DNA of 64,000 nt from an uncultured Prevotella sp. (GCA_937889855.1 CALBYK010000248.1:1-64000); one strand, 5' to 3'. Counted from the first letter of the stretch, positions 25,454-34,476 are shown. Notes: generated by a model from the letters alone, not told the origin. A program made the numbers and translations.

Positions 25454-26218
25454 TTATTTTAAACATTCCTGATAGCTGCTGTAAGCATCATTGCGACAAT
25501 TCTCAAGTTCAAGAACAGCATAGCAATAAGAGGCATAAGTCACTGCCAGCGCAACTCCTGACGGAGAAGCAGCAATTCCCCCAACGGTCGTTAAGGCAAC
25601 TGTAATGTAAAAGCTCTGCTGGCAATTGTTAAGACGTCTTATATAGCTTTTCTTACAAGCCTCTGGAGAATTTGCCACTGTCTTGTTGGGATTAAGACTC
25701 GCGTCCACAACATCTGTAAACTCCCTTGACAACTTCAAGTTGGCTTGAAGGGTCTTGTCTGAATTACTCATATTGATTCCCGTCGAAATATTGTCAGAGA
25801 AATTGTATGGCTGTGCATTCAGATTTGCCCTAACGATATTCTCGACTTCAGGGGAAAAGTTTCTATTTACAAATGCGAGCAGGCTATCAGCATCCATTGA
25901 CATTATTTCAAGTTCCTCCTTTGAGGGATTCTCTTTTATCCGCAACTTCACCTCTGGGTGCGCCTTGTAAAATGCTTTTGATGTAGAGTCTAGTTTTTCA
26001 GCCATGGCAACCAAATCATCATACGTCAAGTTGCCATCCGCTCTTGTATGTCCAATGCCATTGATTATGGACTCTTGTGATGCGACATAAAGGTTCAAGT
26101 CTCTGTCAAAGTTTCTCTCTCTTTGCGTGTTATCAGCAGTCTGCTCATTATTGCAGCTCGTAAGGCCAACAATAAATGACAACACACAAAAAACTAATAC
26201 ATAATAGTTTCTTTTCAT
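25454..26218 (-). CDS. Hypothetical lipoprotein with Cys-rich hydrophobic C-terminus (island A)
   Basis: A 254-residue protein with a lipoprotein signal ending LTSC (Cys22). Residues 30-185 are polar and helical. The last 70 residues hold a long Gly/Ala-rich hydrophobic stretch (ITVALTTVGGIAASPSGVAL) framed by five cysteines spaced as if forming disulfides. No family is recognised. It is transcribed divergently from a TPR/HTH regulator gene, the arrangement also seen for the 328-residue lipoprotein in island B. AT-rich codons suggest acquisition. The C-terminal hairpin could be membrane-active, but no function is claimed. Confidence 0.7.
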   Translation of the reverse strand: MKRNYYVLVFCVLSFIVGLTSCNNEQTADNTQRERNFDRDLNLYVASQESIINGIGHTRADGNLTYDDLVAMAEKLDSTSKAFYKAHPEVKLRIKENPSKEELEIMSMDADSLLAFVNRNFSPEVENIVRANLNAQPYNFSDNISTGINMSNSDKTLQANLKLSREFTDVVDASLNPNKTVANSPEACKKSYIRRLNNCQQSFYITVALTTVGGIAASPSGVALAVTYASYCYAVLELENCRNDAYSSYQECLK

Positions 26219-26240
26219 AAATTTAAGTTTTTAATGTTTT

Positions 26241-26711
26241 TTATTTATTACATCTTTTTCCTATCACTTCAAGGACAATCGGTTTCAGGCCATGAAAATA
26301 CACCAATGCAGTGTTTGAGAAAAATATCCTCTCACGTGGTATACTTATGCTAAGCGTTATGGAATCTTTATAAGATTTTCTTATGGCATATTTGGGATAT
26401 TTTACTTTCGTGCATCCACAATGCGTTTTAACAGTATCTATTGACAATATCTTTTTTGTGCTGTTCTGAAATGGAAAAGAAATTTCTAAGTTTTTTGACT
26501 TCTCAGATATTAGACAGCACCTTTTTCTGAATTTAAACAATTCTGCTCCATCATTTCTCTGGATTTCATCATTGCTAACATTTATATTATTAGTTCCCGT
26601 ACCACTACATCCTTGCACAATAATTGCCAGCAGCAATAGCAGACAAATCCTTATCAATAAGTATTTGCCAAGTTTGCAATAAGTCATAAATGTAATATTT
26701 CTATTTGTCAT
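26241..26711 (-). CDS. DUF1573-like lipoprotein (island A)
   Basis: A 156-residue protein with a lipoprotein signal (LLLLLAIIVQGC). Its second half reads like the DUF1573 beta-sandwich: IDTVKTHCGCTKVKYP followed by DSITLSISIPRE and a closing hydrophobic strand. DUF1573 proteins are common, poorly understood Bacteroidota envelope proteins. Translation could start at the first Met or at MTYCK eight codons later; the second gives a more usual signal length. It heads the three minus-strand genes of island A, 22 bases ahead of the next. Confidence 0.7.
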   Translation of the reverse strand: MTNRNITFMTYCKLGKYLLIRICLLLLLAIIVQGCSGTGTNNINVSNDEIQRNDGAELFKFRKRCCLISEKSKNLEISFPFQNSTKKILSIDTVKTHCGCTKVKYPKYAIRKSYKDSITLSISIPRERIFFSNTALVYFHGLKPIVLEVIGKRCNK

Positions 26712-26858
26712 ATCTGAAAATTATTATTTTTTGCAAAATTACAGTGAATCATACTAAAAGCATAATTATAATTGTTTCATTATGTGTTTTTGAAACAAAA
26801 TGAGACAAATACACTTAAATACTGCGGCACAAACATGTAAAAAATGATTGCTTTTTCT

Positions 26859-26866
26859 TATCTTTG
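26859..26866 (+). promoter_or_regulatory. Promoter -7 element of the broken TPR/HTH gene
   Basis: TATCTTTG followed by C, 28 bases ahead of the ATG at 26895. No standard -33 element was identified. Confidence 0.45.
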
Positions 26867-26894
26867 CATCTAATGATTACAAATAAGCAACAAA

Positions 26895-28591
26895 ATGGAG
26901 ATGTTGAATAAATTATTTCAGTTTTTTTTTATATTCTTATTATTTTCATGTGATAATTCTGGTATTTTGTCTAATTTAGATAGAATTAAACGAGTTGGCG
27001 ATAATAATCCGAAACTGGCCGCAAGAATGTTGGATTCTATTTACGTAGATATGGACTCTGAGTCCAAATATGCGAAAATGAAGTATGAGCTTCTTAAAAT
27101 CCGCCTAAATGACAAGAACGGCATTAGTCCCATAACGAGCAGCATGGCTGAGACAATTTCTAAATATTTTACAGAAAAGGGTACCCCCAAAGACAAACAA
27201 GAAGCGTATTTTTATACTGGTTGCGTATATCGTGATTTAAACGACACTCCAAGGGCAATAGAATTCTTTGATAATTCAATTGAAATTGTATACTACAGTA
27301 AAGGGGAATGCGACTCTATACTTTACCGGGACACTTACTCCAATCTTTTCAGGATGTACAGAAATTTGCATGACTCTTCAACGGCCTTGACAATTGCCAA
27401 AAAAGAATACGAACTATCGGATGAGATGCGTGACCTCTCGATTAATACTATAATGAATGTTGGTGAGGCCTACCTTGATGTTGGCAATAAGGATGAGTCA
27501 GAAAAGTACTTTGACATAGCTTTGGAAACTATGTCACAGAAATGGCACATCAAGGATAGTGAAAGCGCTTATTCGCTTCTTGGATTTTACTCTGACTTAG
27601 GACAGTCTGCTAAAGCTGCAAGATGTTTAGATTTGATACATCAGCGAGATATTTTCAGCTTACCAATCTTCCTGATTCAGCTGTCTCATCATATAAACTT
27701 GCTTTACAACACGCAAAAGACGGATATGCAAAGTATGATGCCATAAAAGCGTTGTTCTGCATCTATTCACAAAATGGTGATTTCGCCCAGGCCAACAAAT
27801 ATGGGGATAAACTAATAAAACTTATAGACAATATTGACTTAAATGGCAATCGTCGGCTGGCAACGACCGAATATAATAAATTCCAATACAATCTTGACCG
27901 TAATCGTCTTCAAAGAAGTGAGCACAGACAACTTGTCTACAGGTCAATAATTATCGCTATTCTCATTTTTGTTATTTTGCTGATATTGGTTTTTGTGGAA
28001 TTTTACATGCACAAGAAGAACAAGGCAGACCAAAAGCAATCTTCACTTTCCAAGAACCTTTCCATGATGGAAAAAGAATTGCATGACACAAGAAAGGTAA
28101 TTACAGAAAAAGAAGAGATACTCACAGAAGTCCAGAAAGACATTGCTGACAAAAAAAGAGAATTGGAAGAAATGACCAATGAGCTTCAGATGAACGAGCG
28201 CCAGCTCAAGGACACGAAGGAAGAACTCTCAGACAAACTTAGCCAGAACATGGCACTTGTGCAAATGCTCAGACGGACAAAAATGGAAGACAATCCAAAC
28301 ATTGTTATTGCGGACCTGGAGCAAGCGGCTGTTGGCAAGAAGAAACTTACAAATGAGGACTTTGCCAAAATCTTTGCCGCCATCGATAGCCTTTACCCCG
28401 ATTTCAAAGCCAAATTGTTGCGTAGCAACGGACGTGTCAGCGGATTGCAAATGCAAGTGTACTACCTGATGCGCATTGGCTTGACTGCTCCACAGATAAA
28501 CAACATTGTGGACGTGTCACGCTCAACAATTTGGCGTTGGCTGAAGAAAAACGAATGGATATATAAAATAAATGAGGGGGAACCGATGTGA
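26895..28591 (+). pseudogene. Frameshifted TPR-transmembrane-coiled coil-HTH regulator (island A)
   Basis: Two overlapping frames (26895-27746 and 27623-28591) together align over their whole length with the intact 523-residue protein at 42512-44083. The first has a lipobox (LLFSC, Cys19) and TPR-like helices. The second continues the TPRs, then a membrane helix (AILIFVILLILVFVEFYM), a long coiled coil and a C-terminal helix-turn-helix (APQINNIVDVSRSTIWRW). Against the paralogue about 40 bases are missing around 27640-27660, a number not divisible by three, which shifts the frame. The gene is therefore probably dead or split, unless the assembly is wrong. The stop codon lies inside the following terminator. 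Confidence 0.75.
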
Positions 28592-28599
28592 TTCCCCCT
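28575..28599. terminator. Terminator between the TPR/HTH gene and lgt
   Basis: Stem AGGGGGAA/TTCCCCCT (28575-28582 and 28592-28599) overlapping the stop codon of the plus-strand gene. It can serve the convergent lgt gene as well. Confidence 0.6.
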
Positions 28600-28618
28600 T
28601 CAATATTACACGCAGTTT

Positions 28619-29476
28619 CTATTTCTTTGCTACATCGGCAAGCCTGCCCATCCACTTGCCGCCTATCATGCAGGCAACTCCTATGATGATGAACGGGATG
28701 CTGAGCAACTGTCCCATGTCGAGCGGAAGCGAAGCCTCAAATGCCTCTTGCACCTCCTTCGTATACTCGATGAAGAACCTGGCGGTGAAGATGTAGGTGA
28801 GGCATAGCCCGAAGAAGAATCCGGTGCCGACACGTTGTGGCTGACGGCGGTATATTGCCCAGCCTATGAAGAACAACACGGCGTAGGTGATGGCCTCGTA
28901 GAGCTGCCCTGGATGGCGCGGCAACGGGTCGACCTGCTGGAAGATGAATGCCCATGGCACGTCAGTGGCCTTGCCTATAATCTCGGAGTTCATCAAGTTG
29001 CCAAGACGTATGAAGCATGCCGTGACGGGAGTGGCGATGGCTATGTTGTCGAGCACCTGCCATATGTTCATCTTGGTGCGGTGAACGTAGAGCCAGAGCG
29101 CGAGCATAAGGCCGAGCGTGCCGCCGTGCGACGCGAGTCCGCGGTAGCCGGTGAAACGCCAGCCGCCGTCAGGGAGGAAGTCGATGGGGATGAATATCTC
29201 CACAAAATGCTTCCAGCTTGAGAGGAAGAGGTCGGGCTGGTAGAAAAGGCAATGCCCAAGGCGCGCTCCGGCGAGTATGCCGACAAAGCAATAGATGAAG
29301 AGAGGGTCGAACAACTCGTCCTTCACCTTCTGCTCCTTGTAGAGCCTCTGCACGATGAGGTAGGCGAGCGCCAGGCCTATGAGCCAGCACAGCGAGTACC
29401 AGTGTACGGCAAGCGGACCGATGGAGAAAGCCACGTTGCTCGGGTCCCAGACGATGTAGTTTAGTAGTGAGGTCAT
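28619..29476 (-). CDS. lgt: Prolipoprotein diacylglyceryl transferase
   Basis: A 285-residue inner-membrane enzyme with seven predicted helices and the Lgt signatures GLASHGG (catalytic-region His), RLGNLMNSEI and PLPRHPGQLYEA. It transfers diacylglycerol from phosphatidylglycerol to the lipobox Cys of prolipoproteins, and so serves the many lipoproteins encoded in this window. It lies downstream of ychF on the same strand with a 59-base gap containing a hairpin. Confidence 0.96.
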   Translation of the reverse strand: MTSLLNYIVWDPSNVAFSIGPLAVHWYSLCWLIGLALAYLIVQRLYKEQKVKDELFDPLFIYCFVGILAGARLGHCLFYQPDLFLSSWKHFVEIFIPIDFLPDGGWRFTGYRGLASHGGTLGLMLALWLYVHRTKMNIWQVLDNIAIATPVTACFIRLGNLMNSEIIGKATDVPWAFIFQQVDPLPRHPGQLYEAITYAVLFFIGWAIYRRQPQRVGTGFFFGLCLTYIFTARFFIEYTKEVQEAFEASLPLDMGQLLSIPFIIIGVACMIGGKWMGRLADVAKK

Positions 29477-29491
29477 ATCTTGATTTTTTAT

Positions 29492-29525
29492 GAGGGTGTG
29501 TCAATAAGATAAATGGCACACCCTC
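29492..29525. terminator. Hairpin between ychF and lgt
   Basis: Stem GAGGGTGTG/CACACCCTC (29492-29500 and 29517-29525), 11 bases after the ychF stop on the minus strand. No clear T-run follows, so termination is uncertain. Confidence 0.45.
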
Positions 29526-29535
29526 TTATTCATGT

Positions 29536-30642
29536 TTAGACGTTGAAGCGGAAGTGCATGATGTCGCCGTCCTGCACGACATAGTCCTTGCCCTCAATCG
29601 ACAGCTTTCCTGCCTCGCGCACGGCAGCCTCAGAGCCATACTTGAGATAGTCGTCGTACTTGATTACCTCGGCGCGGATGAATCCCTTCTCGAAGTCGGT
29701 GTGTATCACTCCGGCACACTGCGGAGCCTTCCATCCCTTGTGGTAGGTCCATGCCTTGACCTCCATCTCGCCGGCGGTGATGAATGTCTCGAGGTTGAGC
29801 AGGCTGTAGGCCTTCTTGATGAGGCGGTTGACGCCGCTCTCCTCCAGCCCGAGCTCCTCAAGGAACATCTGCTTGTCCTCGTAGGTTTCGAGCGACGCGA
29901 TGTCCTCCTCTGTCTTTGCAGCGATGACGAGCATCTCGGCACCCTCGCTCTTGGCTATCCCGGCAATCTGCTCCGAGTACTTGTTGCCCTCCTTGGCTGA
30001 CGCCTCGTCGACGTTGCACACGTAGAGCACAGGCTTGGCGGTGAGCAGGAAGAGGTCGTGCGCGTAGCGCTGCTCCTCCTTCGACTCAAACTCGACGGTG
30101 CGCGCGTTCTTGCCCTGCTCAAGCACCTGCTTGTAGGCCTCGAGCACGCTGACGGCAATCTTGGCGTCCTTGTTGTTGCCTATGGCGGCAATCTTCGACT
30201 GCTTCTGGAGCTGTGCCTCTACTGTCTCGAGGTCCTTGAGCTGGAGCTCGGTGTCTATCACCTCCTTGTCCTCGACAGGGTTGACGCTGGCGCCGCCCTC
30301 GCGCACGATGTTGTCGTCGTCGAAGCAGCGGAGCACGTGTATGATGGCGTCGGTCTCGCGGATGTTGCCGAGGAACTTGTTGCCAAGACCCTCGCCCTTG
30401 CTGGCACCCTTTACGAGGCCTGCGATGTCCACAATCTCGCATGTCGCGGGGACGATGCGTCCTGGATGCACTATCTCGGCGAGCTTTGTGAGTCGCTCGT
30501 CGGGCACGGTGATGACGCCTACGTTAGGCTCGATTGTGCAGAAAGGGAAGTTGGCTGCCTGTGCCTTGGCGTTGGAGAGGCAGTTGAAAAGAGTGGACTT
30601 TCCCACGTTAGGAAGTCCAACGATACCACATTTTAATGACAT
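29536..30642 (-). CDS. ychF: Redox-regulated ATPase YchF (OLA1-type)
   Basis: A 368-residue Obg-like P-loop protein with G1 GLPNVGKST near residue 8, a [18 protein letters not shown]3 region and a C-terminal TGS domain ending in MHFRFNV. The family binds ATP rather than GTP and associates with ribosomes and stress responses. A promoter -7 element lies at 30685-30692. Confidence 0.96.
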   Translation of the reverse strand: MSLKCGIVGLPNVGKSTLFNCLSNAKAQAANFPFCTIEPNVGVITVPDERLTKLAEIVHPGRIVPATCEIVDIAGLVKGASKGEGLGNKFLGNIRETDAIIHVLRCFDDDNIVREGGASVNPVEDKEVIDTELQLKDLETVEAQLQKQSKIAAIGNNKDAKIAVSVLEAYKQVLEQGKNARTVEFESKEEQRYAHDLFLLTAKPVLYVCNVDEASAKEGNKYSEQIAGIAKSEGAEMLVIAAKTEEDIASLETYEDKQMFLEELGLEESGVNRLIKKAYSLLNLETFITAGEMEVKAWTYHKGWKAPQCAGVIHTDFEKGFIRAEVIKYDDYLKYGSEAAVREAGKLSIEGKDYVVQDGDIMHFRFNV

Positions 30643-30684
30643 GTCTTTATATAAATTTTCTTGTTCCTTGTGTTATTTGTAGTG

Positions 30685-30692
30685 CAAAGTTA
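30685..30692 (-). promoter_or_regulatory. Promoter -7 element of ychF
   Basis: TAACTTTG on the minus strand, 43 bases ahead of the ychF start codon; no convincing -33 element. Confidence 0.45.
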
Positions 30693-30743
30693 CGACTATT
30701 TGTTGAGGAAAGAAAGAAAAAGCGCAAATATTAAGCCGTTGGG

Positions 30744-31145
30744 CTACTCTTGGCCGAAGCCGAAGGCGCGGTCGTAGTCGGCGCTGTTGCCGAGGCGGCC
30801 GTTGATGAGGCACACCAGCTCCACGGTGGCGCGGAAGCACAACTTGTTGTCTGTCTTGCGGAAGATGTCCTGGTTGAAGATGTATCGCAGCCCTTCCTTG
30901 CGCACCCCGAGCTTGGATATGAAGATGTCGTCGCAGCGCAGCGGTGTCTTGTACTGTAGGTTCATGCGTGCCACCACGGCGTCGACACCCTGCTCGTGGA
31001 GCTTGGCGAAGCTCACGCCGAGCGACGTGAGATAAAGGTGGCGGGTGTGCTCGGTGTAATGTAGATAGTTGGCATTGTTGACGATGCCCTGGATGTCGCA
31101 CTCATAGTCGCGCACTTCCATTTCGGTTTCAAAAACGTATGACAT
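30744..31145 (-). CDS. Acyl-CoA thioesterase (4HBT/YbgC-like hot-dog protein)
   Basis: A 133-residue single hot-dog domain with VRDYECDIQGIVNNANYLHY near the N-terminus. The Asp of DIQGIVNNANY corresponds to the catalytic Asp of the YbgC/4-hydroxybenzoyl-CoA thioesterase family. It should hydrolyse acyl-CoA thioesters in the cytoplasm; chain length is not predictable. It lies between the WbqC-like gene and ychF on the same strand. Confidence 0.88.
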   Translation of the reverse strand: MSYVFETEMEVRDYECDIQGIVNNANYLHYTEHTRHLYLTSLGVSFAKLHEQGVDAVVARMNLQYKTPLRCDDIFISKLGVRKEGLRYIFNQDIFRKTDNKLCFRATVELVCLINGRLGNSADYDRAFGFGQE

Positions 31146-31169
31146 GATAATGAGATAAAAGCCCTACCC

Positions 31170-31193
31170 CCAGCACCTCCCCGAATGTGGAGG
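31170..31193. repeat. CCTCCCC/GGGGAGG intergenic hairpin
   Basis: Between the WbqC-like gene and the thioesterase gene, ACCTCCCC and GGGGAG frame a short loop within the text CACCTCCCCGAATGTGGAGG. It resembles the hairpin part of the composite elements at 15092, 16479 and 56498 but lacks the decamers. Confidence 0.45.
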
Positions 31194-31228
31194 GGAGTGA
31201 TGTGCCTTTGTGGGGATGAGGGGTGATT

Positions 31229-31858
31229 TTATAAATAGAATATACCCTCCGGCCCCTCGTTGCACAGCAGGTCGAGCACAGACATGTTTGGCTTGAAACC
31301 GTGGCGCCTGGCGTAAACCTGATAGTAGGGGCGCGGCTCGAACGAAGGGTCGGACAGCGGGTGCTTGGGACGGATGACGTCGCGGAAGTCGTCGGTGCCG
31401 GGAGCACCGGCGTCGGCATACTCGTCGGTGAGCGATATGTCGGGGCGCACGTCGAGCAGTTCGCACAGTTTCATGGTTATCTCCGTGTTGAAGTCGAAGA
31501 GAAACTCCCACTTGCGCTCGAAGAACGGGCGTAGGTCGTCCGCGTAGTAGTCGAAGAACGGGCTCTCGCCGTAGGCCGACACGATGGCGTTCCAGTGGAG
31601 GTGGCGCCACTCGCCGTGGTCGCTGACGCGTATGTCGCGCATCGCACACTTGGCGCCGTCATACTTCTCTATGGGCACCGTCAGGGCCTGCACGCCGTTG
31701 GCGGTGGCGATGAGGCAGCGGTTGCGGTAGGTCTGCTTGCAGAAGTTGTCGTTGCGCTCTATGAACACGTGGCTGTAGCGGTGGAGTTTCTGCATCCATT
31801 GCACAGGAGGAAAGTAGGCGGAGGAAAGGATGGCAACGCTGTTGGATTGTTGTTGCAT
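31229..31858 (-). CDS. WbqC-like family protein
   Basis: A 209-residue soluble protein with the WbqC pattern: SSAYFPPVQWMQKL at the N-terminus, YRNRCLIATANGVQALTVPI, the W(R)HLHWNAIVSAYGESPFFDYY segment and a C-terminal PYYQVYARRHGF. WbqC-like proteins are found with glycan or lipopolysaccharide genes and may act as acyl- or aminotransferase-like enzymes; the reaction is unproven. Here it lies between a small membrane protein and a thioesterase rather than in a glycan cluster. Confidence 0.85.
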   Translation of the reverse strand: MQQQSNSVAILSSAYFPPVQWMQKLHRYSHVFIERNDNFCKQTYRNRCLIATANGVQALTVPIEKYDGAKCAMRDIRVSDHGEWRHLHWNAIVSAYGESPFFDYYADDLRPFFERKWEFLFDFNTEITMKLCELLDVRPDISLTDEYADAGAPGTDDFRDVIRPKHPLSDPSFEPRPYYQVYARRHGFKPNMSVLDLLCNEGPEGIFYL

Positions 31859-31876
31859 TGGGTTGTTGTTGGAAAA

Positions 31877-32113
31877 TTAAGACTTGCGGATATCTATCAA
31901 GGTGATAATAAATGTAGTGACCAACTCCGCCACAACATTGGCAATGATGAAATACAGCAATTTCGTCATGGAACTTGCCCTACTCTCGAGTTCTAAACCA
32001 ATTGTGTCGAAGAGCAAGAATACCATCAAAAGCACTGCCACGTAGAGAAAGAAGTGCAGCTTGTAGTGCCCGTTTTGTGCACTCCAAAGATTCTTCAGGA
32101 ATTTCTTTAGCAT
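31877..32113 (-). CDS. Small hypothetical membrane protein (78 aa)
   Basis: From the ATG complementary to 32111-32113 the frame gives 78 residues with two hydrophobic helices (HFFLYVAVLLMVFLLF and LLYFIIANVVAELVTTFIITL). A longer frame to 32176 is possible but would begin inside the lepB terminator and adds a Ser/Thr-rich stretch of no family character, so the shorter start is preferred. The gene ends 18 bases before the WbqC-like gene. Its function is unknown. Confidence 0.6.
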   Translation of the reverse strand: MLKKFLKNLWSAQNGHYKLHFFLYVAVLLMVFLLFDTIGLELESRASSMTKLLYFIIANVVAELVTTFIITLIDIRKS

Positions 32114-32146
32114 GTTTGTGTAACTATCTAAGGTGAATGTAGAACG

Positions 32147-32186
32147 AAAAGAGGCTGTGCTTGCGAGTTTTGGCACAGCCTCTTTT
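32147..32186 (-). terminator. Terminator of dapB-lepB
   Basis: A 14-bp perfect stem AAAAGAGGCTGTGC/GCACAGCCTCTTTT (32147-32160 and 32173-32186) adjoining the lepB stop codon, with TTTTC at its minus-strand 3' side. Confidence 0.75.
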
Positions 32187-33638
32187 CTACTTGATGTTGT
32201 CGACGAAGCGGAACAGTCGGCTCCAGCGTATGCCAGAGAATCCCGAGTGGTCGGGGTCGTGGCTCCACCAGATGAAGATAGGCTTGCCCACGATGTGGTC
32301 CTCGGGAACGAATCCCCAGTAGCGCGAGTCGAGCGAGTTGTGGCGGTTGTCGCCCATCATCCAGTAGTAGTCCATCTTGAAGGTGTAGCTGTTGGCAATC
32401 TTGCCGTTAATGTATATCTTGCCGCCGCGCACCTGCAGGTCGTTGCCCTCATACACCTTGATGGGGCGCTCGTAAATGGCGATGTTGTCCATCGTGAGCT
32501 TGACGGTGGCACCCTTCTTCGGAATCCACACCGGCCCGTAGTTGTCGCGTGTCCACCCCTTGTTGCCGTTGAGCGGATAGATATCCCATGTCGTCGGGTC
32601 GTTGACGAGCGTGACGCTCTCCACTATGTCCTTGCGTGCGCGCAGCGCCTTGACTGACGTGTTGGTAAGAGGCAGGTAGCCGGCAGTGTTGAGGCTCGCG
32701 ATGTCCTCCATGGATATGCCGAGCTGGTCGATGAGCTCAAGCGGTAGTTGCGCGCGGAGCTTCACGTAGTAGGAATACTGTACGTTGTCGGGTTCCTTGT
32801 TGGCCTTGCCGTCGGTGTAGACTATGCGGTTCTTTATCTGTAGTGTCTGTCCCGGCAGACCCACACAGCGCTTCACGTAGTTCTCGCGGCGGTCGGCGGG
32901 GCGCGTTATGACATCGCCATACTCGGCAGGGTTGGAGTTGATGATGCGCCGTCCGTCGGCATAGAGCCTGGCGAAGAAGTCGCGTTGCTGCTGAGGCTGC
33001 ATCTCGCCGATGTTTGGCAGGTAGCCGCCATGCTTGGCTGCATACTCGCCCTCGCCCAGTCCGTAGGCGAGCCGGTAGAAGTCTTGCGCCTGGTATTGCG
33101 GGGCGGAGCACAGTGTGTCGCCGGCAGGATAGTTGAACACGACGATGTCGTTCTGCTGGACAGTGCCGAGGCCCTTGGCACGCTCATACTTCCATTGAGG
33201 CCACTCTATGTAGGAGCGGCAGTCGAACACGGGCAGCGTGTGCTGCGTGAGCGGCAGCGTGAGCGGAGTCTGCGGCTTGCGCGGGCCGTAGCTCACCTTC
33301 GACACGAAGAGGTAGTCGCCCGTGAGGAGCGACTTCTCAAGTGACGACGACGGGATGACGTAGTTCTGGAAGAAGAACAGGTTGATGAAGTAGACGGCAA
33401 CGAGCGCAAAGACAAGCGCGTCCACCCACGACATGACGAAGCGTGTGACGCCTTCGCTGTCGCGCCACCACTGCCATTTTATCTTCTTTGTGACATACAC
33501 GTCGAATATGAACGGAAGGACAATGAGTCCCCACCAGCTCTTTACCCAGTAGAGGAAGAGCAGGTAGAGCACCGTCACGACGGCAAATTTTGCCCACTGA
33601 GCCTTGGGGCTGGTCTTTTTTGAAGAATTCTTTTCCAT
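32187..33638 (-). CDS. lepB: Signal peptidase I (large Bacteroidota form)
   Basis: A 483-residue protein with two to three N-terminal membrane helices (about 18-48 and 72-90). The catalytic serine box IPSSSLEKSLLTGDYL gives Ser99, a YVKRCVGLPGQ box gives the general-base Lys, and a C-terminal GDNRHNSLDSRYWGFVP box follows. It removes Sec signal peptides at the periplasmic face. The protein is much longer than the roughly 250-320 residue enterobacterial form because of insertions in the catalytic domain, as commonly seen in Bacteroidota. It follows dapB by 12 bases. Confidence 0.95.
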   Translation of the reverse strand: MEKNSSKKTSPKAQWAKFAVVTVLYLLFLYWVKSWWGLIVLPFIFDVYVTKKIKWQWWRDSEGVTRFVMSWVDALVFALVAVYFINLFFFQNYVIPSSSLEKSLLTGDYLFVSKVSYGPRKPQTPLTLPLTQHTLPVFDCRSYIEWPQWKYERAKGLGTVQQNDIVVFNYPAGDTLCSAPQYQAQDFYRLAYGLGEGEYAAKHGGYLPNIGEMQPQQQRDFFARLYADGRRIINSNPAEYGDVITRPADRRENYVKRCVGLPGQTLQIKNRIVYTDGKANKEPDNVQYSYYVKLRAQLPLELIDQLGISMEDIASLNTAGYLPLTNTSVKALRARKDIVESVTLVNDPTTWDIYPLNGNKGWTRDNYGPVWIPKKGATVKLTMDNIAIYERPIKVYEGNDLQVRGGKIYINGKIANSYTFKMDYYWMMGDNRHNSLDSRYWGFVPEDHIVGKPIFIWWSHDPDHSGFSGIRWSRLFRFVDNIK

Positions 33639-33650
33639 AATGATAAGCTC

Positions 33651-34406
33651 TTAAAACTTGAACAAATCGCTCGTCGTGAGCAGTCCCTCATGGTTCTTTG
33701 TATACTCGGCAGCGAGCACGGCCCCCAGGGCGAATCCCTTGCGTGAGTGGGCGTCGTGTGTTATGGTGATGCAGTCGGCGTCGCTGTCGTATATCACGGA
33801 GTGGATGCCTGGCACCTCGTCGCGGCGTATGCTCTCGATGGCCAGTTCGTCGGGAGCCACGTTGTTTGTGCCCTCAACGGTGCCGTCTGCGAGGTGTTGC
33901 TCGCCCTTCACCCATGACTGCTTGCGGTCGAGGCGGTCGACAATCTCCTCGGCGAGGGTGATGGCGGTGCCGCTCGGTGCGTCGAGCTTGTGGATGTGGT
34001 GGGTCTCCTCCATGCGCACGTCATACTGCGTGAACTGGTTCATTATCTTTGCGAGATAGCGGTTGACTGCCGAGAAGATGGCCACACCTATGGAGAAGTT
34101 GGACGCCCAGAACAAGGTCTTGCCTTCCTCCGTGCACATGCGCCGCACGTCGTCGCCGTGGTCCTTCATCCATCCTGTCGAGCCGCTCACCACCTTGACG
34201 CCCGCTTTCCATGCGCGCAGATAGTTGGCATAGGCGGCAGTGGGAGAGGTGAATTCTATCGCCACGTCAGCCGAGGCGAATTCAGGAGAGTTGAAGTCGT
34301 CCTGGTTGTTGATGTCAATGATGCTTACAATTTTGTGGCCACGCTCCTTGCAGATAGACTCAATCATCTTGCCCATCTTGCCGTAGCCGATAAGTGCTAT
34401 GTTCAT
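33651..34406 (-). CDS. dapB: 4-hydroxy-tetrahydrodipicolinate reductase
   Basis: From the ATG complementary to 34404-34406 the protein has 251 residues: NAD(P)-binding IALIGYGKMGKM at the N-terminus and the catalytic THHIHKLDAPSGTAIT segment. It reduces HTPA in the diaminopimelate/lysine pathway, feeding peptidoglycan synthesis. An in-frame extension to 34460 would add 18 residues ahead of the Rossmann strand and is rejected because family members begin directly at the strand. The -7 element at 34469-34476 serves this start. Confidence 0.95.
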   Translation of the reverse strand: MNIALIGYGKMGKMIESICKERGHKIVSIIDINNQDDFNSPEFASADVAIEFTSPTAAYANYLRAWKAGVKVVSGSTGWMKDHGDDVRRMCTEEGKTLFWASNFSIGVAIFSAVNRYLAKIMNQFTQYDVRMEETHHIHKLDAPSGTAITLAEEIVDRLDRKQSWVKGEQHLADGTVEGTNNVAPDELAIESIRRDEVPGIHSVIYDSDADCITITHDAHSRKGFALGAVLAAEYTKNHEGLLTTSDLFKF

Positions 34407-34468
34407 TTCCTTATATTTATGTATGATATATATGTTAGACGCTGTGAGTGTGTGGTTCACTACGTCTG

Positions 34469-34476
34469 CAAAGTTA
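34469..34476 (-). promoter_or_regulatory. Promoter -7 element of dapB-lepB
   Basis: TAACTTTG followed by C on the minus strand, 62 bases ahead of the preferred dapB start. Confidence 0.45.

Noticed and set aside
31877..32176. 99-residue start for the small membrane protein
   Set aside because: The extra N-terminal part would be read through the lepB terminator stem and has no family character; the ATG at 32113 is preferred.
34407..34460. 18-residue N-terminal extension of DapB
   Set aside because: Family members start directly at the Rossmann strand; the extension shows no signal or conserved feature.
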